Origin: Oscheius dolichura
Lineage: Eukaryota; Nematoda; Chromadorea; Rhabditida; Rhabditidae
Direction of reading: 5' to 3'
Assembly (NCBI GenBank): GCA_932521035.1
Contig: OW051492.1
Span: forward strand, 10,478,001 to 10,542,000
Length of the DNA: 64,000 nt
Shown: piece by piece, positions 45,835 through 57,393 of the stretch
Numbering within the stretch: position 1 is the stretch's first letter
How the letters are laid out: each line of letters begins with the position of its first letter
Notes under the pieces: generated by a model
Databases searched by the model: none
Told to the model about the DNA's origin: nothing
What the model saw: only the letters and a program-made list of their open reading frames with translations
Program-made: the position numbers and the translations under genes

Positions 45835-46253
45835 ACGCTTTTTCCAAAAATCGGGGAACTGGCTCCTTTTCGGGACTTTTTACATATTTGTTGTATTTTT
45901 TCCCTTTATTACAATTTTAAGACAATGGTAACGAAATTTTGGGGAAAATAACAATAGAAGCTGGTGAAAAATAGAAAAATTGGCGTGTTCTAATCGGTGG
46001 TCCAGCTGTTTTTCGATCAACGTGGCGTCCGGGAAAGAAGCGTAAACACGGCCCGGGAGGTGAAAGATCTTCTCATTTTTTATTCATTTTAAACGGATTT
46101 AAAGTATTGAAAATGGATGGAGAAGGGAGAAAACAAGAAATCGTAATAAAATTCTAATTTGGAGCTGCCGCTTTGGACGTGGTGATAAGCTAGCCTGGCC
46201 AGCGACTGACCAGAACCACGCTTTCAAATTGATTGATGTACAGATCAAAAAGG

Positions 46254-46350
46254 CCCGCACCCGTACAATCTCGGCAGCAATGAGTTCAGTTATTTAGAGG
46301 CACCAAAAGTCAAAACCGCGGAGTTGCCTAGACTTTACGGGTGCGGGCAC
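46254..46350. repeat. Family B element
   Basis: cccgcacccgtacaatctcg then gcagc on the left; ttgcctagactttacgggtg then cgggc on the right. Inverted ends of about 24 bp. Confidence 0.7.
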
Positions 46351-46621
46351 GCCGATCTCGAGAATTCTGGGGGATTTGGGCCGGTAAGGGGCATTTTCAA
46401 CGGATATTTGTCATTTTGTTGTGGCTTTTACATTGTAATAGGTTAAATATATTAATCTCAGTATAACAGAGAGTATAAAATACCGAAATTGATGCCAAAA
46501 AGACCTCAAAATAGCGCGCTTTCCCTGAAAATTCGAGTTACTGACCCAAACCCCGGGAAAACAATTGAAGAAATGTTGAAATAATGAGCAACAAATATTA
46601 ATTCTTCTCTGTTTAAATATA

Positions 46622-49600
46622 TCATATCCTGGATTGTTTTGAAATTAGGCGGGATTCTATTGCCAGCCGTAGAATGTCATAGATGCTCTCATACTGCTCC
46701 CTCGTCCTAACCATTCCGATCCGTTGTTGCCTCATCGTATCCACAACACTAAAAAAGCTACTATAGTTAGTTTTAACCAATTATAAAGGCGGCTAGACCT
46801 TTAAAATCTCAAAAATCTGTCCCTCCCTCGTACCTAAAAACATCTATTAATCCTCGCTGATTAGCTTGGGAAAGTAGTCGGCAGACGGCAATAAACACTC
46901 CGGTTCGTCCAATTCCCGCACTAAAAATTGATCATAAATGGCTGTTTTTACAAGAGGGAGGGGAGTTTCGTACCTACAGTGGACGACTACCGGTTTGGAA
47001 TAATCTTTGATCTTTTGAGCCAGGAAAAGGACTTTTGACTCGTCCGAGACGTCTCCGTCTTCCCAGTCGGTTATGTGGAATTGGTGCACCTGAAAGAGCA
47101 GTGTGAACTGTGGATGAGTAATAGGCAAGCTTGTGTGTGTTATGGCAAGATATTTAGACTCTTTGGTGCGTGAATTATGGTCCAAAATAGTGTTTTTGTG
47201 GATGAATTGTGGCCACAACAAGCTGTACCACTTTTCCGGTCGGGTGCGCCCGCACCCGTAAAAACTCGGCAGCTCGCGCGCCTGTATACCAGGCGCTTAC
47301 CAGTACTGACTGTTGCCGAGATTCTACGGGCGCGGCGGCGTGGTCTTCAATTGATTTCCGCTGGGGAATATGGCGCTTCTGTTCGGTTTTAAAGCCTCTA
47401 TCAATATTCTTTCCAGCTAGGCCTTTAAATTTTTTGCTTTATTCTATTTTCCGCGTAGTTTAGCCACTGTTTTCCGTAGCAAAAACTTCGGAATACACTA
47501 AAAATCAATCGTATCCCTACCTTTCTCCTTTCATCTCGCCTGGTAATGGTGAACATCCGTACCAGAACGCCAGCCTCTTCGTAGCTCCTATCCTGCTCTA
47601 CCGTAACTTCTCTAAAGTTCCTAACTCCCCTCAATGGGGGCCAGAAAGGCGCAAGACTGTCCTAAAACAGTTAAAGTCAAAAATGCCCCCCAAAAAATCG
47701 CTACATTCCGTCCGGAGAGGGATACAATCGACTGTACCCGATGTTCCCATATCATTTTCCAGAATTGGTCACTGGTGCTCTCCTTGTCCGGGAGTTCTTC
47801 ATGGGCTATGGGCCATTGGGTGGCGATGAAGTGCCTCGAACTGAGGTAACCCTAAAAATATAAGAAAGTCTAGTCTACCTCCCCTCGTGTTATCTCAAAA
47901 CCCGTTTATGTATTGGATGATGATGGGGGAGGGGGGAGAAGACATCGGATGTTTTTAAGACTGTGTGGGGTGGCTGGAGTACGCTCTCTCTATCATCATC
48001 ATCTTCTCTCGGAGAATATAGCAAAACAAATATATTCTGGCTTTTCCTGTCCCTATTCTAGCTTCGTTCTGACTAAAATTATGAATTACCCCGCCGTTAC
48101 TTCAAAAATAATTCTTCCTTTGGCGCGCGCGCCATATTGAAGAGTTTTACCCCATTTTTCCACTATTTTCCTCATTATTTTCCCATTTTTCTTGTTAAAA
48201 TAAGATCTGTGTGGCCTCCTTATTATTATAAATGCAAAAAAAATAGAGAAAACTACAAAAGAATGGGAGAAAATTGAAGAAAACAACGTCTGGTACGTTT
48301 CGGGGGGGATTTTTCGATGGGGCGCGCTTACCGCACCCTTTCATCAGTCAATTACTATAGAATGGGTCATTTTATAGGCTTATTTCTTTGTTTCTGATGA
48401 TTATATCGCTTCAAATGACTTGGTTTTCGTTTAAAACAGTCAGTTCCGCCTTTTTCTTGGAATTTTATGGTCTCTTCCTTCTTTTTTTGCCTCTTATCAC
48501 CCCGTACACAAGTTGTTCGCCATTTTCCAATCTCCAAACCGTGATTACTCCTACTTTTTCGAACTTCTGAGCTGTTTGATCGTGTTTTTTGCAAGGGGCA
48601 GACAGATTTTGTTGATAGGATTAGGCGATTTGAGGGGGGCGGGCTCCTTATCCAACAGACTTCCGTAATTAGAGAGTGACCGCCCATTTCATCACTTTAA
48701 CCCCACAGTTCCGGTTGGATTCCGTTGAAATCTTCCCTCGTTTCTAATTTTCCAAAGTGGAAAATCCCCCCGGCCCTCCTCTTCCTCCCAAAACTTACGT
48801 CAATGAAACTGGCATTGATGTAATCGCCTCCTTGCAGAGTTACACGGTTTTCATCGTCTAAAAATCTCTTTTTGTGTTATTTACTGGATACGGTACTCAC
48901 AGGGAACCACATCCTGGTATCTATTCCTTCGGAAGTTCATATCCGCCACTTCGCGGGACTTCCATCGGGAAGTTGCGCGCCGGCGGAGGATTTCAAACTC
49001 ATCCTCTAGTACAGAATGAGGACTACGCCTCAATTGATGGAGGTCCGAGATGAATTCACCCGCTGTGTGCTGTCTAAAGTCGGAAATAAGGAAACAGTCT
49101 TTTAAAAATATGAATTCTGCTTCAATTTCTCATCCTCTGTTAGAATTTCCCTGCACCCGCACCCGTAAAAACTCGGCTGCCGCGCAGTATGGCAAAAGAG
49201 CACGCCGGAATACTAGAAGCTCACGCTGCCAAGTTCTTACGGGTGCGGGCGCACAGAACCCGCTCGGTGTTTTCCAGCACCCGTAGAATCTCGGCAGTTG
49301 AAACTTCTTTTTACTGCAGACTACCGTATTTTTACTTTTTGCTGCCGATACTTTATGGGTGCGGGATTTCGAGAAAAATGACGCTTACGTTGTCACGGCT
49401 TCAGCGGGAGCTGCTCCAATTTGAATCTTCCTGCTGAATTGAAGAACTTGGGGTCTGGAAACACTCCATATCTTATTTTTTCCTTACAATCTCCTCAGGA
49501 ACTCTATTTTCCTTCTAAACTCCTCATTTTTCCTGCCGAGATTGTACGGGTGCCGGAGCGCGGGCCCCAGACAACGGTTTTCCATTAGGATTAGTAGGTT

Positions 49601-50684
49601 ACGCTCTCTGTCCCCCGCCAAAATTCTTCTCCGTAAATCAAAACAAATAACAGCCAGAAAGAGATTGTCCCCATTTCGTCTCCTTCGTACATTCCCTCCA
49701 AGACCCGTCAGTGCTTATTTGTCATGCTTATTTTCCTTCTTCCTCCCAGCTGGCCACAGGCCCCAAGCCACATGGCTGTTGTCTCCTGACTCACACAACA
49801 AGCAAATCACTCCCCCCAGCCCAATATCAAATGCTTTTCCCCTCACCTAGCAGCAGCTGATAATGACGATTCCGTTCGTAGATCCTCTTCTTGGACTATA
49901 ATCTCTGAACCCTCGGATCTTTTCCTCTAATCCAATCCTAACCATTTTGATCTTCGGTCTGGGTGCCGGAATCACGTCGACGCCTACTAACGGCGGGGGC
50001 TGGATGGACGAGCACAGGCTGTTGGGTTTCTGTTGATTTTTCTGAGTACATAGGCTGCACTGATACCGCCACGGGTAAAGCCGCTTGTGGGGCTAGTCGT
50101 GTTCGTCGTGGAACGGGTGGTTTCGGCTCCTAAACATTGGTTTAGTCTCGCTCATAATTTTGAAAAACACTAGAAAACCATCTGAAAGTTGGAATCCCAA
50201 GACCGTCATGTTATTTTTGCTTTGTTTTCTCTTTCTAAATTGATCCTTTTTTGTTCTTTTCGTCCACCCTTTTGGTGTTATATGTACTTCTTACCATAAA
50301 TACGAGCATAGAACGGTTAAAAAACAACCAACCTTGTCAAACAGCATCATACAGGCCATTATACCACAGCATATAAAGAAGAGAATGGCTACGCCAAGTG
50401 TAGCTATGACTATTTCACCAGCTGAAATAGAAAAATCCATTTTTCTAATTTTTTGTAATGCTTATGGTTTCGCTTTAGCTGATTGTAAAACGGGGATCAA
50501 GTCTCGGGTGTAAAAGATGACCTTTTCGATAAATTCTCACTCAAACTGGTCTTTTTTGCCTCTAATGTGTAATAATTCTACTTCCCTCGAGTCAATTGGA
50601 ACCTTTGATCCCATTGCCAGTTCTCCTAGTACATGACATGCAACCCCAAAGATCATCATGTACCGCAGTGCACTCAAAGGACAT
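46622..50684 (-). CDS. Single-pass membrane protein tyrosine phosphatase
   Basis: Cys-based tyrosine phosphatase. Twelve exons keep frame from an ATG at 50684: 50684-50603, 50421-50333, 50129-49943, 49856-49847, 49433-49389, 49073-48901, 48857-48799, 47851-47705, 47661-47521, 47089-46974, 46920-46834, 46748-46622. They total 1263 nt, 420 aa. A short Cys-bearing N-terminal part (FECTAVHDDLWGCMSC) precedes a membrane span (VIATLGVAILFFICCGIMAC). A Pro/Gln-rich juxtamembrane part follows, then one PTP domain: FRRNRYQDVVPYD, DYINASFID, FIATQWPI, FWKMIWE, ITDWEDGD, VVVHCSAGIGRTGVF, RTREQYESIYDIL. The WPD loop reads WED but keeps the acid Asp. One exon is 10 nt. The true N-terminus may lie further upstream, since no signal peptide is seen. 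Confidence 0.88.
47248..47337. repeat. Family B element in a phosphatase intron
   Basis: cgcacccgtaaaaactcggc on the left and gccgagattctacgggcgcg on the right, about 90 bp overall. Confidence 0.7.
49158..49365. repeat. Two tandem family B elements in one phosphatase intron
   Basis: One unit spans about 49158-49250 (left cgcacccgtaaaaactcggc, right gccaagttcttacgggtgcg). The other spans about 49277-49365 (left gcacccgtagaatctcggca, right tgccgatactttatgggtgc). Both lie in the intron between exons 49433-49389 and 49073-48901. A solo end lies at 49531-49553 in the next intron. Confidence 0.7.
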
Positions 50685-52305
50685 GTCTAGGGCCGGCGAA
50701 TGTCGATCAGCTGCTGCCGTCACACGGACGGCCGCCCAGACGACATTGCCGTTGCCCCCTTACCTTCCTTCCTCTCTTCTCTGCGTTCATTTCCTTCGCT
50801 TTTTAATTTTCTTGCTTCTTTATATTGCTTTCTATTGAAATTATATACAAAATATTACAAATTTTACAAGCAAGCATGTAAAAAAAGCGAGACGGAAGTT
50901 CCTTGTTCATTTTGCAACTTCCGCTTCCTCCTCGCTGTGTGTCATATGCAAAGTCAGCCGTACTCGGTTCAGTGGCACTTGAACAGCTCGCTTCCTTTTG
51001 ATATATTCTATGGCAGCGTTGATTTTACTTATGCAGCGTAGTGGAAATCCAGTTTAGCCATTCTAATGAAGCTTGAAATATGTTCAAAAAGCGTTTCCTC
51101 TCGATAAATTCTTATTCTTTCAATTTCTTTGCTCGCTTTCTTTTACAACTTCTTGATGCTAAAATATAGTAAAAGCAATATGATAACAATGAGATAATGA
51201 AAAAAAACATGCAATATTTCTTACCTTCAAGCATTTATTCACACAAATAGATAGCTACTGCTTCTAATGGATGTAAAAGGATAGACGATAGATGGATTGA
51301 CAAAACCGGGGACTCCCTCCCGTGTGCCGTGCGATGGGATGGAGGATAATCGGGCTGGGGATAAAACCTCACGCTTTCAGTATAACTAGAACCATATTCT
51401 AATGCCACGGCAATCCCATTTAGCGCATTTTACTTTCAATTATTGTCTCTCTCTGTCTGGCTAACTTCCGGCGCATGGATTATCGTCCTCTTGACCTTAT
51501 TCATTCCCCATTGTGTTGCTCCTATCATATGGTCAAACCCGAGGTGGACCGATTCATGTGAGAAAAGACCAGGTGACCAATCAACGGGGAACAAATGTTG
51601 TTCGAAGACTCGGAATATTAAAGGCTAGAGCGGCGTGGTCCTGGCACGGTCGTCATTTGCACGTGCCAACAAAAAGGCTCTCTCACGTTTTTGTTCGATC
51701 AGCTGCTTCATCATCCACTCCAGAAAGCTTGTTCTCCTGTTTTGATCCTTGTCGATTGCTGGTGGATTAGGAAGTGATTTTTGTCCTCCACCAGCTCATC
51801 AAGGCATTCTCGTGTACATAGGAAACAAATTGACGGATTAGTGTTTCGAAGAAGCTAAGCATTTGATAATCTTGTCTATTTTATTTATACACTTTCGTTG
51901 TTTTTGTTTATTGGATATTTTGGATCTATTTTTGAATGACAGATTGGAAAAACTAGCGAACAACATGATTTCCTTTCGTTTTTACCATGTGATTCACCAA
52001 TAGTGATCAAAAAACCTTTTTGCTAATGTATCTATTTACTTTTTATCAATGTCATTCCAGTTTTCCTTATTATCGTACCAATAAGCAGCTGGTAACAGGA
52101 ATCACGCTATAGTCAAATTACGCCTCGCATTTATTCTCGCGTCGCTAGCATTCTGGGCCAAGGGCAGGTGCACTGGCCAGTTCATCGCGTCGCCCTTTGT
52201 TTTACTTCCCTGCTCTGAAATTCTATTGATAATATTGCTTATCTTATTTTTATCTTTATTCATAACATACATTGTTAAATTTTATTGTTTTCAGTCTAGT
52301 CATTC
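50685..52305. other. Spacer upstream of the phosphatase and E2 genes
   Basis: About 1.6 kb of AT-rich sequence between divergent genes. Short open frames near 51443-51770 (+) show no recognisable family. Any missing 5' exons of the phosphatase should lie in its left part. No family A or B elements seen. Confidence 0.4.
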
Positions 52306-53256
52306 ATGGCCTCGTCATCTAGTGCCACTCGTACGTTAGCGACGGAGCTGAAGAATTTAAAATCTGAGCCTATCGAAGGGTTCACCATCAGTGCCAATGA
52401 AGATGATCTATTCATGTGGAATGTAGGCATTTATGGACCTCCTGCCACATTATATCAGGTTAATTTGTATTAATTTACATATTTATTGTATAATTTACAG
52501 GGTGGTTATTTCAAGGCGGTTATTAAGTTCCCATCAAATTATCCATTCGCTCCTCCTTCCGTCAAATTTACCACCAAATTGTGGCATCCCAATGTTTATG
52601 ACGTAAGGACTAAAATCAATCATTCTAAATTGATATACAGAATGGTGATCTTTGCATCAGCATTCTCCATCCTCCCACTGATGATCCCCACAGCGGAGAG
52701 CTTCCATGTGAAAGATGGAATCCAACACAAAATGTTAGAACTATACTGATGTCTGTGATCTCTCTCCTCAACGAACCAAACACAAGTTCACCAGCAAATG
52801 TAGATGCGTCTGTTGCCTATCGAAAATGGAAAGAAGGATCAGATGTAGAGTATGCTAACATTGTAAAGTACGTATTTGTGTTGCCCTTTTTGTAATAACG
52901 AATTTATTTTAGGAATCAAGTAGAAACATCTAAACTAGATGCGGAACGAGAAGGAGTCAAGGTGCCAGAAACGCTAGAGGAGTATTGCATCAAGACTGCT
53001 TCTATTCCGGTTGACGATGGCCTGGAGGAATTTGACATTGGTTAGTAACTATTATTTATTCCTTACGCAATGTTACATCAAAATACATAGAGTCCTACGC
53101 AAAAGAGGGCGATGTAATTTTGTATATCCAACTGGAGCATATCTTCATTTTTTTCAATGTTTAGTTCTAGATGATGATGAGGTTTACTACGATACCGACA
53201 ACGACGTCTACGACGATTATGACGAAGATGACGATAGCGGACAGGGTGAAAATTAA
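52306..53256 (+). CDS. Ubiquitin-conjugating enzyme E2, CDC34/UBE2R type
   Basis: E2 that works with SCF-type cullin ligases to build ubiquitin chains. Exons 52306-52458, 52501-52602, 52641-52867, 52913-53040 and 53165-53256 total 702 nt, 233 aa. The UBC fold is complete: [41 protein letters not shown] and [12 protein letters not shown] with the catalytic Cys. The CDC34-class acidic insert follows it ([20 protein letters not shown]). The C-terminal tail is strongly acidic ([20 protein letters not shown]), as in CDC34/UBE2R. An acceptor (ttgttttcag) lies 11 nt before the ATG. Confidence 0.96.
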
Positions 53257-53710
53257 ACGGGCTACATTTACTGTGTTAATACTTCTCTCAACGCCCGGTG
53301 ACAAAACTATCTCTTTCTATTCTTTCAACTTATAGCCAATATTCATGTATCCCCTGTATGAAACAATCTCTAGCTCAAAACTGGAATGGTATTTGGTCAT
53401 ATGTGCGTGTTGTTAGGTGTATTTTGTATTAATTATAATTGCGTGTACAAATAACTTTCTTCTCCCCCGGCGATCTAATCCCCTCAAAATCTCTATCACT
53501 TGAGGTTTGTATGCTGTTTATTTCACTTTCTAATGTTCATTTTTTCTGATTATATTGATTTGGTGAATTAAAACTGAATATTCTTACTATATACAGATAT
53601 CTTCTGTGTTTGTTTAATTGCGAGTTCTTTTACTCTTTTTACTTCACTAGTGCCGGGGTTACTCCAGACTTTCAAGAGCATTTATTCAAGTCGACTTTTA
53701 GATCTTCAAA
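53257..53710 (+). other. E2 3' UTR and LSM6 upstream region
   Basis: AT-rich intergenic sequence between two + strand genes; no ORF of interest, no repeat. Confidence 0.6.
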
Positions 53711-53983
53711 ATGAGCCGTCGTCAGAATCCGTCCGAGTTTCTAAAGCAGATCATTGGAAAACCAGTAGTAGTGAAGCTAAATTCTGGTGTAGATTACAGA
53801 GGCATTCTAGCTTGTTTGGATGGGTTAGTCTCGTTTTTATTTGCAATCATCGGAAATTCTAGATTTATGAACATTGCATTAGAACAGACAGAAGAATACA
53901 GCAATGGTCAGCTAAAGAACAAGTATGGTGACGCATTCATTCGAGGCAATAACGTGCTCTACATATCTACACTCAAACGATAG
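53711..53983 (+). CDS. lsm6: U6 snRNA-associated Sm-like protein LSm6
   Basis: Subunit of the LSm1-7 (mRNA decay) and LSm2-8 (U6 snRNP) rings. Two exons (53711-53823 and 53863-53983, 39-nt intron) encode 77 aa. The Sm1 motif is GKPVVVKLNSGVDYRGILACLDGFMNIAL (residues 18-46); the Sm2 motif reads YGDAFIRGNNVLYIS. Length and spacing are normal for LSM6. Confidence 0.96.
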   Translation: MSRRQNPSEFLKQIIGKPVVVKLNSGVDYRGILACLDGLVSFLFAIIGNSRFMNIALEQTEEYSNGQLKNKYGDAFIRGNNVLYISTLKR

Positions 53984-54500
53984 ACTTCTACTATTTGCGA
54001 ATTGAATTCTTCACATTTTATCAGTTTTGTTGATGTTGATATTTTTCGTAATCAATTGACGATTTTTATTGTTGGCTACCGGGGTATCCGGGATCTCGTT
54101 TTTTTAATTTATTTATCTCCACAATAAACCGCTTCTTGTATGCGCCTCCTTCTATTATTGATTAGTACATTGCTCACCAGACAGATGGTTGTTGACCTCC
54201 GTCTCCCACTGCGAATATTTGTGGGTGGTGGAAAAGTGTGCATCGTCTGCGGTTGTGCGAATTTTCGAAATTTTTCTCATTGAATAGTATTCTTCGAAAT
54301 CGCAACAGCTTGTGCAAGTTTTCTTCACTTTATTGAGCGTTTAAAATCATATTCGTTACACCTTTGTCTTGAATTTGAACCTAAAAACCCAGTCATTGAA
54401 AAAAATCCTAAAAATGAATATTCCCAAATCTTTCATTGCCTTTTTCTTTCTTTTATTTGGTCTATAAGTACATTTTTCAGGTAGCCATAAACCTACTACT
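53984..54500 (+). other. LSM6 3' UTR and spacer
   Basis: AATAAA near 54123. Otherwise AT-rich with no coding or repeat signal. Confidence 0.55.
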
Positions 54501-57028
54501 ATGACGAAGACAAGGTTTGCTAACTATTGTACTCAGGTAACTTTTTATACAGTTAGCGCTTTTGTTTTAGCGATATTTCTTCTGAAACTACATGAAAGGT
54601 GAAACTTTATGATTTTGTAGGACTAAAAACCGACTGAACATCGGTGATGACGTCGGAGTCTGCAACTATTAAAAGACTTAGAAGTAGTATATACAAAAAA
54701 AGTAATATTGTAAAAGCTGTAGGTGTAAAATGCTCGCAAATATACAATAACATTTCAGCAAGAGCGTGTTCTTCTCATTTGTCCATTATGTAGGGCAGGA
54801 CTTGAAGCTGTACAATTACACAAGGATGAAAACGGAGATCAGACCATATGGTGGGTCTGCAAGAACACATTTGATGACGTAAGTTTATGAATTATTTAGG
54901 GAGCGCTATACTAAATACGTCGAAGAAAATACATTTTGGATTATGTGGCATGTAAAAATGCGATTTTGTGTTCGGCCAGTGCATGGCCAGTTGCTGCCGA
55001 CATGCTACGGGTGCGGGCGCCACACGTTGGTCTCCGTTATTGTCGCTGCGCGCCGGCACCCGTAAACTCTCGGCAGCAATATTTTAGTTTATTAAAAACT
55101 CTCATTTCTGCTTTGTCTTTTGTTTCGCATTTTTATTTCTTTGACTTCGTTTTTTTTTGCTTACGTAATTCTCTCGTATATCGATCTTTCAAATTTGCTG
55201 ACCTTTTCTGATTTCAGAAATGTACGTTCCCCGGTGATATCCCCCCCGAAGTCTTCTGGGTCAAGAGATCGGCTGAGGAAACGGAAGCGGGAAAGCTCCC
55301 ACGTCCCAATTTGGATAAACTACCGGAAAATTTTAGGTTAGCTATTGTTCAAACAATTTTTACATTTATGGATTGCAGGCATCTCTATCCATCCTTGTTC
55401 CCTGTTCATAATGATAACACGCTAGAGAGTTCAGGACCATCAAGATCGGCTTCTTCGCTACAACGTAAGATTTTTTGAAATCACATAAGCAATAATTTAT
55501 CTTGCAGAAGATTTTGTAGAAAATGACGATGTTCGAAATGCGTCTTTAGTCTCCGAGTTGGGCACATTTGATTCTAGACCAGCAAGTGCTTGTGTAAGTA
55601 GTTCTTCATTCTTTTTAGTTAATTATACATATTTAGAATGCTTCCGTTATAACAGTAGCACCTGTTCCTCTAGATCAGACAACAGGAGGCTCAAATTCGT
55701 ATTCTACAGGAACATCACAATCTGTTGCGAGCGGGGCTACAGGTAATTATCACAAATTAGGAAATAACCAAAATTTGATTTCAGCCGTTGTCCCAGGCCC
55801 TTCTTCTAGTCAAGGATCAAGAAAGCGACCAGCGTCATCTCCATCGAAACTATCCCGAAATCCTCATTTTAATCAAGCATTGTCAGAACATTTTCTCACT
55901 TTGAAGGAGCAAGGCATAGATGTAAGCGATTTATTCAATTAATAACTAACCATTTTCAGACTATACAACTGAGGGAAATAGCAAGGAAGCTCATGGAAGA
56001 AGCAAATCTTCTGGATGAAGCTGAAAGGAAAAAGTATACTTTTTCGTCTACTTTGTAACAATTATCATTTCAGAAGACAACTTATACCTCTGATTACACA
56101 GGATGAATATACAGATGCAATATTTCAAAATGTTCCGGAAGTAAGAAAAGAGCAAGTAGCGGCAGCGGTAAAGCAGAAGCCGCTTGCTCAAAGAATGGTA
56201 AGTATTTTTGTTTTCATAAAACATAAATGCTTTACAGAAATTAGCGAATATGGCGAGACATACGTCCTCAGGAGCGGGGTTGCTAAAGATGATCGGCTTG
56301 GCCGGTTCTCCTCTACCAGAAAGTAATACGTGGAGAGTAGAAACTAACGACCAGGTTAGCGCAAATTTGGTAAGCATTACATTTTCTAGTTTCCTAACCG
56401 ACTAGTTTTCAGAGAAATGCTGCTAGAGAAACACGGAAAGCTTTGGCGAGACAGAAAACTAAACAAATGACCAAAGAACCGCAGTCCAATCCAAAGCGGA
56501 CAGATATATCAGAGCCGCGGGCGCCTATTCCAAGTACAGTTGATAGCGCAAAGCGACAACAGCAGGAAGAGGAATTGACTTTGAAAACCACAGCGTTGAT
56601 TAACAGCAAGGTTTGAGCAATTAAATATGAATTATATTGTTTACTTTTAGATCCGATCCATTAAAGAAGTACAAAGGCAGCAGCAGCAATTGCAAAAGAA
56701 ACGCCGTGTTGAGGACCAGGCGGAAAAGCAACGCCTTATTGATGAACAACTTCAAAGATTGAAAGATATGGAGCCGAATATGCGTCCTGTGCATGACACA
56801 TTAGTTCATCCGTTGACACAAACGAGCCGAGAAAGACAGGACAGCTTCAGTGCTATGGAATATGATCCGCTTCACGATAATCTTTACGATCCCCTTCACG
56901 ATAATCTTCACGATCACTTCCACGATACCTACCACGAGTTTCAACCGACTAATGAGCAGGATAATTTCCCATCGTTGGACGAGTTTGATACCGGTGAACC
57001 ATTTGCTGATCTCTTTGCGCCCCTTTAG
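54501..57028 (+). CDS. Unrecognised protein with N-terminal Cys cluster and C-terminal coiled coil
   Basis: I do not recognise the family. The ATG at 54501 (MTKTRFANYC) is followed by exons 54759-54878 and from 55218. They give a four-Cys cluster, ICPLC ... WVCKNTFDDKCTFPGD, that could bind zinc like a ribbon. Next come a Ser/Thr-rich part, a basic stretch (SQGSRKRPASSPSKLSRN) and helical segments (IQLREIARKLMEEANLL; VRKEQVAAAVKQKPLAQRM). A long Gln/Glu/Arg coiled coil follows (VQRQQQQLQKKRRVEDQAEK). Near the end are three 8-residue repeats (DPLHDNLY, DPLHDNLH, DHFHDTYH) from 24-nt units, then an acidic end. A nuclear or nucleic-acid role is only a guess. A family B element lies in the intron after exon 2. 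Confidence 0.75.
54992..55077. repeat. Family B element, inverted orientation
   Basis: Here the ends are swapped: ctgccgacatgctacgggtg on the left and gcacccgtaaactctcggca on the right. Only paired repeat found right of 51 kb; it lies in an intron. Confidence 0.7.
56868..56939 (+). repeat. 24-nt coding tandem repeat, three units
   Basis: Three diverged copies of a gatccgcttcacgataatct-like unit, encoding DPLHDNLY / DPLHDNLH / DHFHDTYH in frame. Confidence 0.75.
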
Positions 57029-57393
57029 ATTTAGGCTATATTTTTTAGACTTCGGTGCTTAGGTAAAAAAGCACTCATTTATTGTTGAATTTTCCTCGTT
57101 AATTTGCTCATTTTACGATCCCTCTTTTTTTATTTGTAGTAATTATGGGTACCTCTTCATATTATGTCAGTGTTATCGATAAATGTTTCTATTCATCCAA
57201 TTCTTATCTGCGTTCCCTTCAGTAGCGGTAATTGTTTGTCCGCTTTTCGTTTTTTGAGCTGTGAGTGGTAATCGTCCCGTTCTTTTTATTGCTTCCAATA
57301 TCTCTTCTAGTGTCGCAAATCGATAAGGTTTAGTCACCCCTGCATATTTATCTTATTTACACAAAATCACTATGCTACTAAAATTTTTCAGCC
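57029..57393 (+). other. Spacer before ATG5
   Basis: 365 bp of AT-rich UTR-like sequence, with an aatttttcag acceptor directly before the ATG5 start (57392). Confidence 0.6.

Larger units (their letters stand above)
44717..46621. other. Spacer rich in family A and B elements
   Basis: No coding region recognised. It holds a family A pair (45168-45250), two family B elements (45740-45834 and 46254-46350), and AT-rich filler between galactokinase and phosphatase. Confidence 0.5.

Noticed and set aside
51443-51770. Open frames upstream of the E2 gene as a separate gene
   Set aside because: Two overlapping frames with no conserved motif and no splice structure; likely chance in a spacer.
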